Assembly: GCF_002814235.1 (NCBI RefSeq)
Contig: NZ_PHSU01000008.1
Location: 186,001-250,000 of the forward strand
From: Pseudomonas sp. QS1027
GTDB taxonomy: Bacteria > Pseudomonadota > Gammaproteobacteria > Pseudomonadales > Pseudomonadaceae
DNA: 64,000 nucleotides
Direction of reading: 5' to 3'
Positions 1-7,783 of this stretch are shown here, piece after piece. Below the pieces are notes generated by a model. It did not search any database and had not been told where the DNA came from. It saw only the letters and a program-made list of their open reading frames with translations. Position 1 is the stretch's first letter. Each line of letters starts with the position of its first letter. The translations under genes and the position numbers were made by a program.

Positions 1-120
1 TGTCCAGGCCAGTATCTGCTCCGTGGTATAGGCGCCGACGCATTGGTGCCGTATCGCCAGAAGGCGAATGTCGAATGCTGTTTGGGAGTCGCTTTGCGTT
101 GCTCGTCTAATCGTGAACAT
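1..120 (-). CDS. GNAT family N-acetyltransferase, N-terminal part (runs off left edge)
   Basis: Reading leftwards from an ATG at 118-120 gives an open frame of 40 codons up to the window edge. It begins MFTIRRATQSDSQTAFDIR and continues with a segment of the AIRHQCVGAYTTEQILAW type. That start is typical of GNAT acetyltransferases, which usually open with a beta strand of the xIRxAxxxD kind followed by a helix. A GGAG lies about 8 bases upstream of the ATG. Only the first beta-alpha unit is visible, so the acetyl-CoA site and the substrate cannot be judged. A minus-strand terminator ends only about 30 bases upstream, so this gene appears to start its own transcript. Confidence 0.6.
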   Translation of the reverse strand, partial: MFTIRRATQSDSQTAFDIRLLAIRHQCVGAYTTEQILAWT

Positions 121-151
121 TTTTATTCTCCGTTAGCCAGAGGCGGACGGA

Positions 152-185
152 AAACTAAAAAGCCCCGTCCATATTCTGGCGGGGC
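152..185 (-). terminator. Rho-independent terminator, minus strand
   Basis: The arms GCCCCG (162-167) and CGGGGC (180-185) form a stem with a 12-base loop. Read on the minus strand the stem is followed by TTTTTAGTTTT. It would end the transcript of the hypothetical gene at 408-821. Confidence 0.7.
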
Positions 186-407
186 CTTGGGGTCATTACG
201 TCATGTTTTAAGCGCGCATAACCTCAGTGCCCGCCAGAGGCGGTCATCGAGGTGTACATCATGTTCATGTTGGTTGTATGGATCATGGGCAAATGGTGTT
301 CTGGATGATCAGACTTGTCAATCTCGGGGCGGAGTCAAGGTTCATTCCTGAGCTCAATAGCGGTAACGACCCGAAACATACATTAGGGGGCGTCATTTTC
401 GGCACCT

Positions 408-821
408 TCAGAAACCAATTTCACACCGTGCTTCACTTGCCTGTATTCGTAATGTCAGACCCGATTTGAAGCTCACGACCAAGTGATGGTCATGAGGGAT
501 GTTATCCGTGAGGTAAAACGCTTCAGTCCCGGCATCGGGCTCCACAGCGCCAATCGAATGAATAACACCATCGTCTTCTCCGATTGGGCTCTGATCTCGG
601 CCATCCGTTGAAAAATAACTGACTTCATAGAACGTGATGGTGATCTGCTTTGCTTCTTCGGGCGGTACCCAATCGTCGGTACGACGAGAAAAGCTGAGTA
701 GGATCGTGCGATCCACGACTGCGTAGTTGATCGCGTCAGCCCTATAGAAGTTATGCAGATCGTAGGCGCGTCCTTGGACCTCAACCTCGATGTCTCCAAA
801 TACAAAACCGTCGAATTGCAT
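408..821 (-). CDS. Hypothetical protein, 137 aa
   Basis: This is a 137-residue acidic protein starting MQFDGFVFGDIEVEVQGRAYDL, with no membrane segment and no signal peptide. I recognise no family. The pattern of short beta-strand-like stretches (for example SYFSTDGRDQSPIGEDDG and LVVSFKSGLTLRIQA) suggests a small all-beta protein. It stands alone on the minus strand and is followed about 220 bases downstream by a clear minus-strand terminator. This supports it as a real single-gene transcript. An overlapping frame at 473-916 lacks these features and looks like a shadow. Confidence 0.6.
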   Translation of the reverse strand: MQFDGFVFGDIEVEVQGRAYDLHNFYRADAINYAVVDRTILLSFSRRTDDWVPPEEAKQITITFYEVSYFSTDGRDQSPIGEDDGVIHSIGAVEPDAGTEAFYLTDNIPHDHHLVVSFKSGLTLRIQASEARCEIGF

Positions 822-1044
822 AGATTGGCCCTGATGGTCCGGTAGATGACTGTGAACCGTATTGTCTCATGCTCTGTTTGAGCTACTTGTCGCGATTTCT
901 GGTCGACATCAGCCATTTGTGCGCGATGGCTTTCGATGCCATCAGACGGTCAAGTGAGGCGCAATTTCACAGATGGGTATTTGCACGGTCATGACCACCT
1001 GCTTGCATTCGACCATGACCAGCATGGCTTCGTGACTACCTGAG

Positions 1045-1071
1045 AACGTGTCCGATCTCATCGGACACGTT
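1045..1071. terminator. Perfect 12-bp inverted repeat downstream of the reductase gene
   Basis: AACGTGTCCGAT (1045-1056) is followed by the loop CTC and by ATCGGACACGTT (1060-1071). It lies about 35 bases beyond the stop of the minus-strand gene at 1106 and could form a terminator hairpin. Neither side has a convincing T-run, so a transcript-stabilising hairpin or a protein-binding dyad is possible. Confidence 0.45.
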
Positions 1072-1105
1072 GTGGACCTGCTGGTGAGGACATGCTCCCA
1101 GTGAT

Positions 1106-1726
1106 TCAGCCGATATCGACTTTCATGGCGATGTCCCAGCTGCCGGCGCCGTTTTTGGCCAGGCCGATCATCATCAGAGCGAGCGACTCGAGCGTCTGGG
1201 CCATCGGCAGGCCGCCAACATCCAACGGACGCAGCCCGAGACTCTCGAGGAAGGTCGAGACGCGCGCCTTGGCGCCCGCATCGTCCGCCGCGATGAACGC
1301 GTCGAGGCGTTCATCCTTGGCAAGTACTTGGCCGAAGAGGGTATTGAACGCCTTGACGACATGCGCGCTGGCGGGGGCGCCCTTGGCGATCTCCTGCGCA
1401 CCGGAACTGCCGTGGGGGGTAACGAGGCCCGAGAGATCGGGAGCGACCGGGTTGGTGATATCGATGATTACCTTACCGTCGAGCGCTTTCCCAAAGTCGG
1501 CCAGTACCGCCACCGCACTGCTGTACGGCACGGCGAGAATGACGATGTCGCCCGCCGGAGTGGCGCCGTAAGTCCCTGTGATCGCTCCGGATGCGAGCTT
1601 GTCGGCAAGTGCCTGCGCCTTGGCGGGATCGCGGCTGAACACCTCGACGGTGTGTCCGGCCTTGGCGATACGGCCGGCGATCGCCGTGGCCATGCCTCCC
1701 GAACCGATGATGCTGATAGTGCTCAT
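1106..1726 (-). CDS. NADPH-dependent F420 reductase-like oxidoreductase (COG2085)
   Basis: The protein begins MSTISIIGSGGMATAIAGRI, an N-terminal Rossmann fold with GSGGMATA as dinucleotide loop. FSRDP follows after the second strand, where NADP-selective members carry a basic residue. A later VVKAFNTLFG segment is characteristic of COG2085 proteins. At 206 aa it has the usual family length. I chose the ATG at 1726 because it has GGAG about 8 bases upstream; a longer in-frame reading to 1798 adds a basic, non-homologous N-terminus. These proteins in non-F420 bacteria are generally uncharacterised NAD(P)H oxidoreductases. It is followed in the same direction by the tandem epimerase-like genes, so it may be the last gene of that HxlR-controlled unit. 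A second member lies at 43821-44408. Confidence 0.8.
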   Translation of the reverse strand: MSTISIIGSGGMATAIAGRIAKAGHTVEVFSRDPAKAQALADKLASGAITGTYGATPAGDIVILAVPYSSAVAVLADFGKALDGKVIIDITNPVAPDLSGLVTPHGSSGAQEIAKGAPASAHVVKAFNTLFGQVLAKDERLDAFIAADDAGAKARVSTFLESLGLRPLDVGGLPMAQTLESLALMMIGLAKNGAGSWDIAMKVDIG

Positions 1727-1839
1727 GTGCAATCTCCGTTCTGAAATCAGGTATTTTTCGTCTTTTCTGGACGGGTTACGCCGTCGCGGCTCGGCCACCC
1801 GCCGGGCGCAGTGCGACCCGGCGGTGTGCCGTCACCTCA

Positions 1840-2781
1840 TCAGCCGGCCGGGAAGTAATGACCGTTATCAAGATCGGCGAAGAGTCCGGGCTGGGTCGGT
1901 TCCCAACCAAGAACCCGGCGCGTGATGGCGTTCGATGTCGGGGTGTCCAGCGTGACCAGATTCGCCAGGAACCCGAAGTAGCCAGGCAGCATCAGCACGT
2001 CCGCGGGAATAGACACGGCCGGCAGATTCAACCGGCTGGCAATGGCTTCGGCGATCTGGCGGTACGGGACAGCCACCTCGGCGATTGCATGCCAGCTTTT
2101 GCCCGCGGCGCCTTTCTCCAGCGCCAGGCGAAACACGGTGGCGAGGTCACGGGCGTGCACGGCCCCCCACCGGTTGGCACCGTCTCCGGGGTAGCCGACG
2201 ACACCCTTTTCCTTGGCCAGCCCGATCAACAGCGGAAGGAAGCCGGCGTTATCGGTGGAGCTGTGCATGATCTCAGGGATCCGCACGATCGCAGACCGTA
2301 TGCCCTTTTCGGCGAGACCGATCACCGTGGTTTCCACGATGTTCCGAACCCGCAGAGTATTTTTGTACGGATCGCCGCCGGGAAGGGGCGGATCCTCCTC
2401 GGTGGCCGCCCGGCCCAGGCCCTCCCACCCGGGCGAGCCGACGCTTCCAGACACGACCAACGGCTTTCCGCTTCCGGCCAGTGCTTCGCCATAGGCGAGC
2501 ATGATCTCAAGCTCCGCGGCCGCAACGGCGTTGATCCCGCCGGTTGGAATCAGGTCCTGCCGGTGCGCGAGGTGAATGACGCCGTCCGAGGCTGCGGCCG
2601 CCTCCTTGAGCCCGTCGAGATCCTCGAGATGGCCGCGATGTACCTTGGCGCCGAGCGCCGCCGCCTGCGCGGCGGCCTTGTCGGACCGAGCCAGGGCCGT
2701 GACCTCATGGCCGGCGGCGATAAGGTCGGAGATGATGTACGGACCGGAGTGGCCGGTGCCGCCAGTGACAAAAACGCGCAT
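1840..2781 (-). CDS. NAD(P)-dependent epimerase/dehydratase family protein (extended SDR), copy 2
   Basis: The 313-aa product starts MRVFVTGGTGHSGPYII, the TGGTGHxG nucleotide-binding loop of extended or atypical SDR proteins. It is similar along its whole length to the gene upstream (2866-3834). Shared segments include HAIAEVAVPYRQIAEAIASRL versus HAIGDEGIPFREIAEAIAARL, and the C-terminus LDNGHYFP. The pair therefore looks like a tandem duplication. The ATG at 2781 is supported by GAGGAG about 7 bases upstream. The gap between the two genes is about 80 bases. The reaction is unknown; this family includes NAD-dependent epimerases, reductases and quinone- or aldehyde-responsive proteins. Expression is probably governed by the divergent HxlR regulator. 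Confidence 0.82.
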   Translation of the reverse strand: MRVFVTGGTGHSGPYIISDLIAAGHEVTALARSDKAAAQAAALGAKVHRGHLEDLDGLKEAAAASDGVIHLAHRQDLIPTGGINAVAAAELEIMLAYGEALAGSGKPLVVSGSVGSPGWEGLGRAATEEDPPLPGGDPYKNTLRVRNIVETTVIGLAEKGIRSAIVRIPEIMHSSTDNAGFLPLLIGLAKEKGVVGYPGDGANRWGAVHARDLATVFRLALEKGAAGKSWHAIAEVAVPYRQIAEAIASRLNLPAVSIPADVLMLPGYFGFLANLVTLDTPTSNAITRRVLGWEPTQPGLFADLDNGHYFPAG

Positions 2782-2865
2782 ATGCGTGCTCCTCGTGGGT
2801 GATGGGGTGCGAGAAAAGGTGCCAGGGGACTGTGCCGGGCGCATTGGCGATCCAGCGCCCCGCCG

Positions 2866-3834
2866 TCAGCTCAAGTCAGTCGGCGGAAAGTAATGGCCGT
2901 TATCCAGGTCCTCGATCAGACCGGGCTGAACGGGGGCCCAGCCAAGAGCCTGGCGGGTGATGGCGTTCGACGCGGGGAGGTCCAGCGTGGCCACTGCCGC
3001 CAGGAAACCAAAGTAGCCCGGCAGCATCAGTTCGTCCGCGGGGATGCTCACGGCGGGTATTCCCAGGCGAGCGGCTATAGCCTCGGCGATCTCGCGGAAC
3101 GGGATTCCCTCGTCGCCGATCGCGTGCCAGGTTTTGCCTGCGGCTCCCTTCTCGAGCGCCAGGCGGAACAGAGAGGCAAGATCGCGGACGTGCACGGCGG
3201 GCCAGCGGTTCTTGCCGTCTCCCGGATAGCCGGCGAAACCCTTTGTTTTCGCGAGCATGATCAGCTGCAGGCGACCGGTCGCACTGTGTAAGAGCGTGGG
3301 AATCCGTACGACCGACGATCTGACACCTCGCTCGGCGAGGCCCACGACGGCGGTTTCCACGATATTGCGTGCCAACAGAGTGCCTGAATCGATCAGGCCG
3401 CAGGGTAGAGCGGGATCATCCTCGGTCGCCGGGCGGCCCAGACTGACCGGTGCGCCGATAGGCGCCGCCCTGCCCACGTTCATGGGCGTGCCGATACTGC
3501 CTGCAACGACCAGTGGCTTATTCGTGCCCGCCAGCGCCTCGCCGAACGCGAGGACGGTCGCGAGTTCCGATTCGGCCAAGGCGGCGATCCCGCCGGACGG
3601 AAGCAGTTCGGCCCGGTATCCAAGGTGGATGACGCCGTCGGACTCAACCGCCGCCGCCTTGAGCCCTTTGAGGTCGGCAAGATCTCCACGACGCACCTTG
3701 GCGCCGAGCGCGGTCGCCGCTGCCGCGGACGCGTCTGACCTTGCCAGAGCGACGACCTCGTGGCCGGCTGCGATGAGGTCGGGGATGACGTACGAACCGA
3801 CGTGGCCGGTGCCGCCAGTGACGAAAACGAGCAT
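2866..3834 (-). CDS. NAD(P)-dependent epimerase/dehydratase family protein (extended SDR), copy 1
   Basis: This is a 322-aa Rossmann protein that starts MLVFVTGGTGHVGSYVI at an ATG preceded by AGAAGGG. It is the first gene of a minus-strand unit facing away from the HxlR regulator. The TGGTGHVG loop binds NAD(P). It differs from its downstream paralogue mainly by a short insertion near residues 140-155 (GRAAPIGAPVSLGRPATEDD). HxlR-family regulators often control redox or electrophile-detoxifying enzymes in divergent orientation, and that fits this arrangement. The substrate cannot be deduced. Confidence 0.82.
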   Translation of the reverse strand: MLVFVTGGTGHVGSYVIPDLIAAGHEVVALARSDASAAAATALGAKVRRGDLADLKGLKAAAVESDGVIHLGYRAELLPSGGIAALAESELATVLAFGEALAGTNKPLVVAGSIGTPMNVGRAAPIGAPVSLGRPATEDDPALPCGLIDSGTLLARNIVETAVVGLAERGVRSSVVRIPTLLHSATGRLQLIMLAKTKGFAGYPGDGKNRWPAVHVRDLASLFRLALEKGAAGKTWHAIGDEGIPFREIAEAIAARLGIPAVSIPADELMLPGYFGFLAAVATLDLPASNAITRQALGWAPVQPGLIEDLDNGHYFPPTDLS

Positions 3835-3913
3835 GTGATTGGCCCTTCTGAGCAGTGTGATACGAAACATGCTGGTGCGACTGCGCTCAGCGTACGAGCC
3901 ATGCTGGTCGCTT

Positions 3914-3963
3914 CACTTGCAAAAAGCAAGTGAATGACAGGGATTTACTTGCTCCATGCAAGC
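3914..3963. promoter_or_regulatory. Two matching dyads, probable HxlR operators
   Basis: CACTTGC-AAAAA-GCAAGTG (3914-3932) and CTTGC-TCCAT-GCAAG (3948-3962) share the pattern CTTGC-N5-GCAAG. Their centres are 32 bases apart, about three helical turns, in the 146-base gap between the SDR genes and the divergent HxlR gene. Tandem identical half-sites at this position fit a dimeric winged-helix regulator binding one face of the DNA. Confidence 0.75.
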
Positions 3964-3980
3964 GATGTTAAGATCTGGCT

Positions 3981-4433
3981 ATGAAAACAACCTCTAAAGA
4001 AGACGTTCGGTCCCACTGCGCAGTGAACTATGGCGTGGAGATTTTCGGCGACCGGTGGTCGCTGCTGATCATTCGCGACATCGTTTTTGTGGGTAAGAAG
4101 ACGTATGGCCAGTTTCTGAAATCGGAAGAGGGAATCGCGTCTAATGTCCTGGCTTCTCGCCTTGCCTTTCTTGAGGGGCAAGGCATTCTCTCGAAGGCAC
4201 CCAACCCCGACGATAGGCGCAAGGATTTCTACACGCTGACAGAGAAAGGCCTGGACCTCATTCCCATCGTGCTCAATATCGTGCTTTGGAGCGCGAAGCA
4301 CGATTCGAAGTCATACGCACGGAACCTCGAGGCGTTCGTGACTCGAATAAGTCAAAACCCCACGCAGGTGAGCGACGAGCTGAAGGCGCTGGTCCGCAAT
4401 GGCGGATGTATCTTTCCCGAGATCAAGGAATGA
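3981..4433 (+). CDS. HxlR-family transcriptional regulator
   Basis: The 150-aa protein carries the HxlR winged-helix domain at about residues 15-105. It has the typical opening CAVNYGVEIFGDRWSLLIIRD, the segment YGQFLKSEEGIASNVLASRL (recognition helix region), the wing RKDFYTLTEKG, and Cys14 near the N-terminus. Such proteins act as dimers, repressing or activating adjacent redox or detoxification genes, sometimes through cysteine modification. It is transcribed divergently from the two SDR genes, with tandem CTTGC-N5-GCAAG dyads between them. It probably autoregulates and controls those genes. Confidence 0.88.
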   Translation: MKTTSKEDVRSHCAVNYGVEIFGDRWSLLIIRDIVFVGKKTYGQFLKSEEGIASNVLASRLAFLEGQGILSKAPNPDDRRKDFYTLTEKGLDLIPIVLNIVLWSAKHDSKSYARNLEAFVTRISQNPTQVSDELKALVRNGGCIFPEIKE

Positions 4434-4509
4434 ACCAGACGGCCAGCAAAAACGAGGTCAGAAACCTCGCGACCGGCAGCAACGGGTCGACTCTGTTGAA
4501 AAAGTCGAC

Positions 4510-4750
4510 CCTGAACGGACACTCGTCCACGTCAGCTCAGGGCCGAAGGCTCTGCGTGCTCCGCTATTGCAGCGGAACATACACATCTGTTTGCCATTGA
4601 TCCTGCGGTGTCTCGGGATAGACGCTCAGGTAATTGAAGAACAACGGCTGGTCACGCAGTTCCTCTCCATTGGCAGGAAGCCAATCGCGGTAAATCGGAT
4701 AGATCGTTTCGCCGATATGATCCGGTGACCCCACGTGTCGCACTACAACG
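4510..4750 (-). pseudogene. Duplicated 3' fragment of an AraC/GyrI-type regulator gene
   Basis: This stretch matches 41341-41581 with 11 differences in 241 bases by direct comparison. On the minus strand, 4564-4750 encodes the last 62 or so codons of the GyrI-like domain of the regulator at 41395-42264, including its stop codon. The 54 bases beyond that stop are shared as well. No N-terminal part or start codon is present, so this is a dead fragment. It lies between the HxlR gene and the GMC oxidoreductase. No transposase or terminal repeat is visible at either end of the match. Confidence 0.85.
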
Positions 4751-4761
4751 GGTTTGAGGCA

Positions 4762-6438
4762 TTAGCGACAGTGTGAGAGCGCAGGCAACTGTCGTTCAGC
4801 CAATACTGTCTGCTTCGGCGGCACCTTGCCAAGCACCAGGTCTGCGGCTTTCTCGCCAATCATGATCGCGCCAGCATTGGTATTGCCGGTCACCAGGGTC
4901 GGCATGATCGATGCGTCCGCGACGCGCAACCCTTGTAGGCCGTGGACGCGTAGCTGGTCATCGACCACCGCCATGGGATCATTGCCCATTTTGCAGGTGC
5001 CCACTGGGTGAAACACCGTGCCCAGGTTTTCTCTGATCCACTGCTCGATCTGCGCCGTGCTGGTGACCTTCGGCCCCGGCACCAACTCGCCTTGCAAACG
5101 CTTGGCAAAGGCGTCGGTCGCCACCAATTGGCGCACCAGTTGAAAGCCTTGTACCAGGGTGTGTAAATCGTCTGGATGACTGAGAAAGTTGCCTTCCACT
5201 CGCGGCTTGTCCCTTGGGTCCGCTGAGTGCAATCCCACCCGGCCACGGCTTTTGGGGTGCATGACCGCCATGTGCAAGCTGATGCCCTGTCCCACGGGAA
5301 CCAGGCGTTGGGGTTGGTTCTTCAATGCCGGGGCAACGATCAGTCCCAACTGCGGCGCCGCGTCGCTGGGGTGCAGGCGCAAAAAGGCACCTGATTCAAC
5401 CGTGTTGGAGGTCAGCGGACCGCGGCGCGCCATCAGATACTGGAACGGCGAAGCCACCAAGGGCAGCACCCCACGCGGGGATAAGCCGTAGCCCAGGTCA
5501 CTGTCGCTACGGTACATCAAGACAATGTCCTGGTGATCCTGCAGGTTGTGACCCACCCCGGGTAGTTCATGGCGCAGGGCAATCCCATGCCGTGCCAGTT
5601 CGTCAGCCGGTCCGATACCGGACAGCAATAGCAACTGCGGCGAGTTGATGCTGCCGGCGCTGAGGATGACTTCACGGCGCGCTTTGAGTGTGAATACCCG
5701 ATCGCCTTGGCTCACTTCGACACCACAGGCACGCTTGCCATCCAGCAAGACCCGATGGGTCAAGGTCTCGCTGAAAACGGTCAAGTTCGGCCGCGACAGG
5801 GCCGGGTAGAGAAATGCCCGAGCGGCGCTGCAGCGCTCACCATTGATCTGGGTCACGTGAAAAGCCCCAAAGCCTTCCTGTTCCTCGCCGTTGAAGTCCG
5901 AATTGTAACGCCAGCCCATTTGCGCAGCGGCCTCGTAAAACACAGTGTTGACCTTGCTCGGGCTACGTTGGCAGGCAACATTCAGTTCGCCGTTCTGCCC
6001 GTGATAGGGAGCAGGGCCTGGCTCGAAATGTTCGGAACGATGAAAGTACGGCAACAGCTCGTCGTAGCTCCAGCCCCGGTTGCCCGCTGTCGCCCAGCTA
6101 TCGTAATCACTGCGGTGGCCCCTTATATAGATCATGCCATTGATCGCACTCGACCCCCCCCAGACCCGACCGCGCGGGCAAGGGATGGGTTTGTCGCCGC
6201 TGTCGGGTTGACGCGCGAACTGATGCATCCAGTTCCATTTCGGGTTGGCAATTAAACGAATAATGCCCGCTGGCGTGCGGATATAGGCCGCGGGAAACAG
6301 CGTGCGATCACTGGGCCCGGCCTCTACCAGGCAGACCGAAACCCCGGGCTCGGCAGACAGTCGGTTGGCTAACACACAACCGGCCGAACCCGCCCCCACT
6401 ACGATGTAGTCGAAGCTGTGAACAGGGGATTGAGTCAT
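4762..6438 (-). CDS. GMC-family FAD-dependent oxidoreductase (choline/alcohol dehydrogenase-like)
   Basis: The product is 558 aa, the usual GMC length. The N-terminal FAD motif is in DYIVVGAGSAGCVLANRLS, and GGSSAINGMIYIRG is the GMC signature region. The C-terminal catalytic region GTVFHPVGTCKMG places the catalytic His at 477, and GNTNAGAIMIGE places Asn521 44 residues later, the usual His/Asn spacing. A GAGGT ribosome site precedes the ATG. It lacks a signal peptide, so it should be cytoplasmic, oxidising an alcohol to an aldehyde. It is the last gene of the minus-strand unit with an OprB-like porin, a Zn alcohol dehydrogenase, an MFS transporter and a cupin enzyme. This points to catabolism of an imported alcohol or sugar-like compound. 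Confidence 0.88.
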   Translation of the reverse strand: MTQSPVHSFDYIVVGAGSAGCVLANRLSAEPGVSVCLVEAGPSDRTLFPAAYIRTPAGIIRLIANPKWNWMHQFARQPDSGDKPIPCPRGRVWGGSSAINGMIYIRGHRSDYDSWATAGNRGWSYDELLPYFHRSEHFEPGPAPYHGQNGELNVACQRSPSKVNTVFYEAAAQMGWRYNSDFNGEEQEGFGAFHVTQINGERCSAARAFLYPALSRPNLTVFSETLTHRVLLDGKRACGVEVSQGDRVFTLKARREVILSAGSINSPQLLLLSGIGPADELARHGIALRHELPGVGHNLQDHQDIVLMYRSDSDLGYGLSPRGVLPLVASPFQYLMARRGPLTSNTVESGAFLRLHPSDAAPQLGLIVAPALKNQPQRLVPVGQGISLHMAVMHPKSRGRVGLHSADPRDKPRVEGNFLSHPDDLHTLVQGFQLVRQLVATDAFAKRLQGELVPGPKVTSTAQIEQWIRENLGTVFHPVGTCKMGNDPMAVVDDQLRVHGLQGLRVADASIMPTLVTGNTNAGAIMIGEKAADLVLGKVPPKQTVLAERQLPALSHCR

Positions 6439-6471
6439 GACAGTTACCTCGTCGGTAGTAGAAAAAAGTGT

Positions 6472-7740
6472 TCAGAGTCCAAGCATCGAGCCCACATCCA
6501 GCATCACTTGCAGGCCGACAACGAAGCCGTTGCCGCTCAGTTCCCGGGCACTGGGGTTGTAGTAGTTGTCCGGATTGATTAGGTACTGCACGCTCGGCTC
6601 GATCGCCAGGTTGCGGCTCAGCGCAAAGTGGCTGCTGGCCTCCAGGGCGTAGACATCCCGCTCACCGAGGTGTGGATCGCCGCTGTTATCGATGCGCTGC
6701 TGTTGCTGGAACGCCAGTTGGTGGGGATTGATCCGCAGGTAGCTGGTCTTGAAGTTGAGTGTGTCCTGAGGCCGATCGAAGGGGCCCAGGTAGGTCAGCC
6801 CGACTTCAGCGAAATGGCTGAAGGGTTGCTTGTCATCCGCTGCCGTCGACAACGAACCGAACACTTGCAGGCCTTGTTGGTTGGCGCGCCAGAGCGTCTG
6901 GCGGAATTTAAAGAAGGCCCCTGCAGTGCCGTAGTCGCTGGCGCCGGTCAAGGGGTCGACCTGCTTTGATGAGTTGAAGTAAGCGTTGAGTTCGTACTGC
7001 GTGGTGGCGTCGCCAGGCTTGCTGCCAATCCCCAACAGGAAGCTGGTGCCGCTGGCGTCGTCGGTGCTGAAGTCCAAGCCCTGGCGCTTTTTCAGATAGT
7101 CCACCGGGTTGGATTCGAACGCACCGGCGTGCACATACAGGCTTGGGTTCACCTGGTACTTCAGGTAGCCACCCCACGCGCCGTAGGGGGGTGGTAGTAC
7201 ACCGCTGGAAGAGTCGATGATCGGGTCGTTGCAGGTCACCACGGTGTTGCAGTTGTAGATATAAAAATAGCGCCGGGCGTTGGTGCGTCCCAGGTGCATA
7301 TCGAGTCGGCCATCGAGCGCTTTCTGCTCGAACGTCAGCAGGCTCAGTTGGTTGCTGGTGATGTCATTGTGAATGGGGGCTCCGGCAAAGTAGCTGCCGG
7401 CGGCGCCTTGCCAGTTGCGCGAGGTGGGTTGTCCGGTGCCCTGGTCGAGAATGAACACACTCTGTTCTACATGAACCGCCGCGCCATCAAGGCCGGCCAG
7501 GGTGCCGAGATCGACATCAGCGCCGACGAATACGTCGCCACTGTTGCCAAAGTTGTGAGGCCTGGGGCCGGTGTCGAGGTTCTTCATCGACAGAGTCCAG
7601 AACTGCACATGAGGCTGGATACCGTAACCGGCCAGTTGGTCGCCCAGGTCCGCCAGCGGGCCCTCACGGGTTTGCGCCCAGGCTTGGGGATACAGGGAAA
7701 CCGCCAGCAGAAATGTGCACAAACGTATTGGAAGGTTCAT
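6472..7740 (-). CDS. Carbohydrate-selective porin, OprB family
   Basis: This 422-aa outer-membrane protein has a signal peptide (MNLPIRLCTFLLAVSLYPQ then AWAQ, cleavage near residue 22). The mature part is rich in aromatic and glycine beta-strand segments. OprB-like features include the early segment LADLGDQLAGYGIQPHVQFW, the central GAWGGYLKYQVNPSLYVHAGAF, and the C-terminal EPSVQYLINPDNYY followed by LQVMLDVGS. OprB proteins form 16-strand channels that let sugars and other polar compounds cross the outer membrane. It lies between the GMC oxidoreductase (33-base gap) and the Zn-dehydrogenase (43-base gap) in the same direction, so it probably imports the substrate of this pathway. Confidence 0.85.
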   Translation of the reverse strand: MNLPIRLCTFLLAVSLYPQAWAQTREGPLADLGDQLAGYGIQPHVQFWTLSMKNLDTGPRPHNFGNSGDVFVGADVDLGTLAGLDGAAVHVEQSVFILDQGTGQPTSRNWQGAAGSYFAGAPIHNDITSNQLSLLTFEQKALDGRLDMHLGRTNARRYFYIYNCNTVVTCNDPIIDSSSGVLPPPYGAWGGYLKYQVNPSLYVHAGAFESNPVDYLKKRQGLDFSTDDASGTSFLLGIGSKPGDATTQYELNAYFNSSKQVDPLTGASDYGTAGAFFKFRQTLWRANQQGLQVFGSLSTAADDKQPFSHFAEVGLTYLGPFDRPQDTLNFKTSYLRINPHQLAFQQQQRIDNSGDPHLGERDVYALEASSHFALSRNLAIEPSVQYLINPDNYYNPSARELSGNGFVVGLQVMLDVGSMLGL

Positions 7741-7783
7741 GATCAGTTACTCGTTTTTATTGTTGTTGTGATGAGCGGGTGTT

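Noticed and set aside
43-351. Plus-strand frame near the left edge
   Set aside because: It overlaps the GNAT start and a minus-strand terminator, and has a basic, Cys-rich translation without family features.
1858-2802. Plus-strand frame of 314 codons
   Set aside because: It is antisense to the epimerase-like gene with its clear NAD-binding motif.
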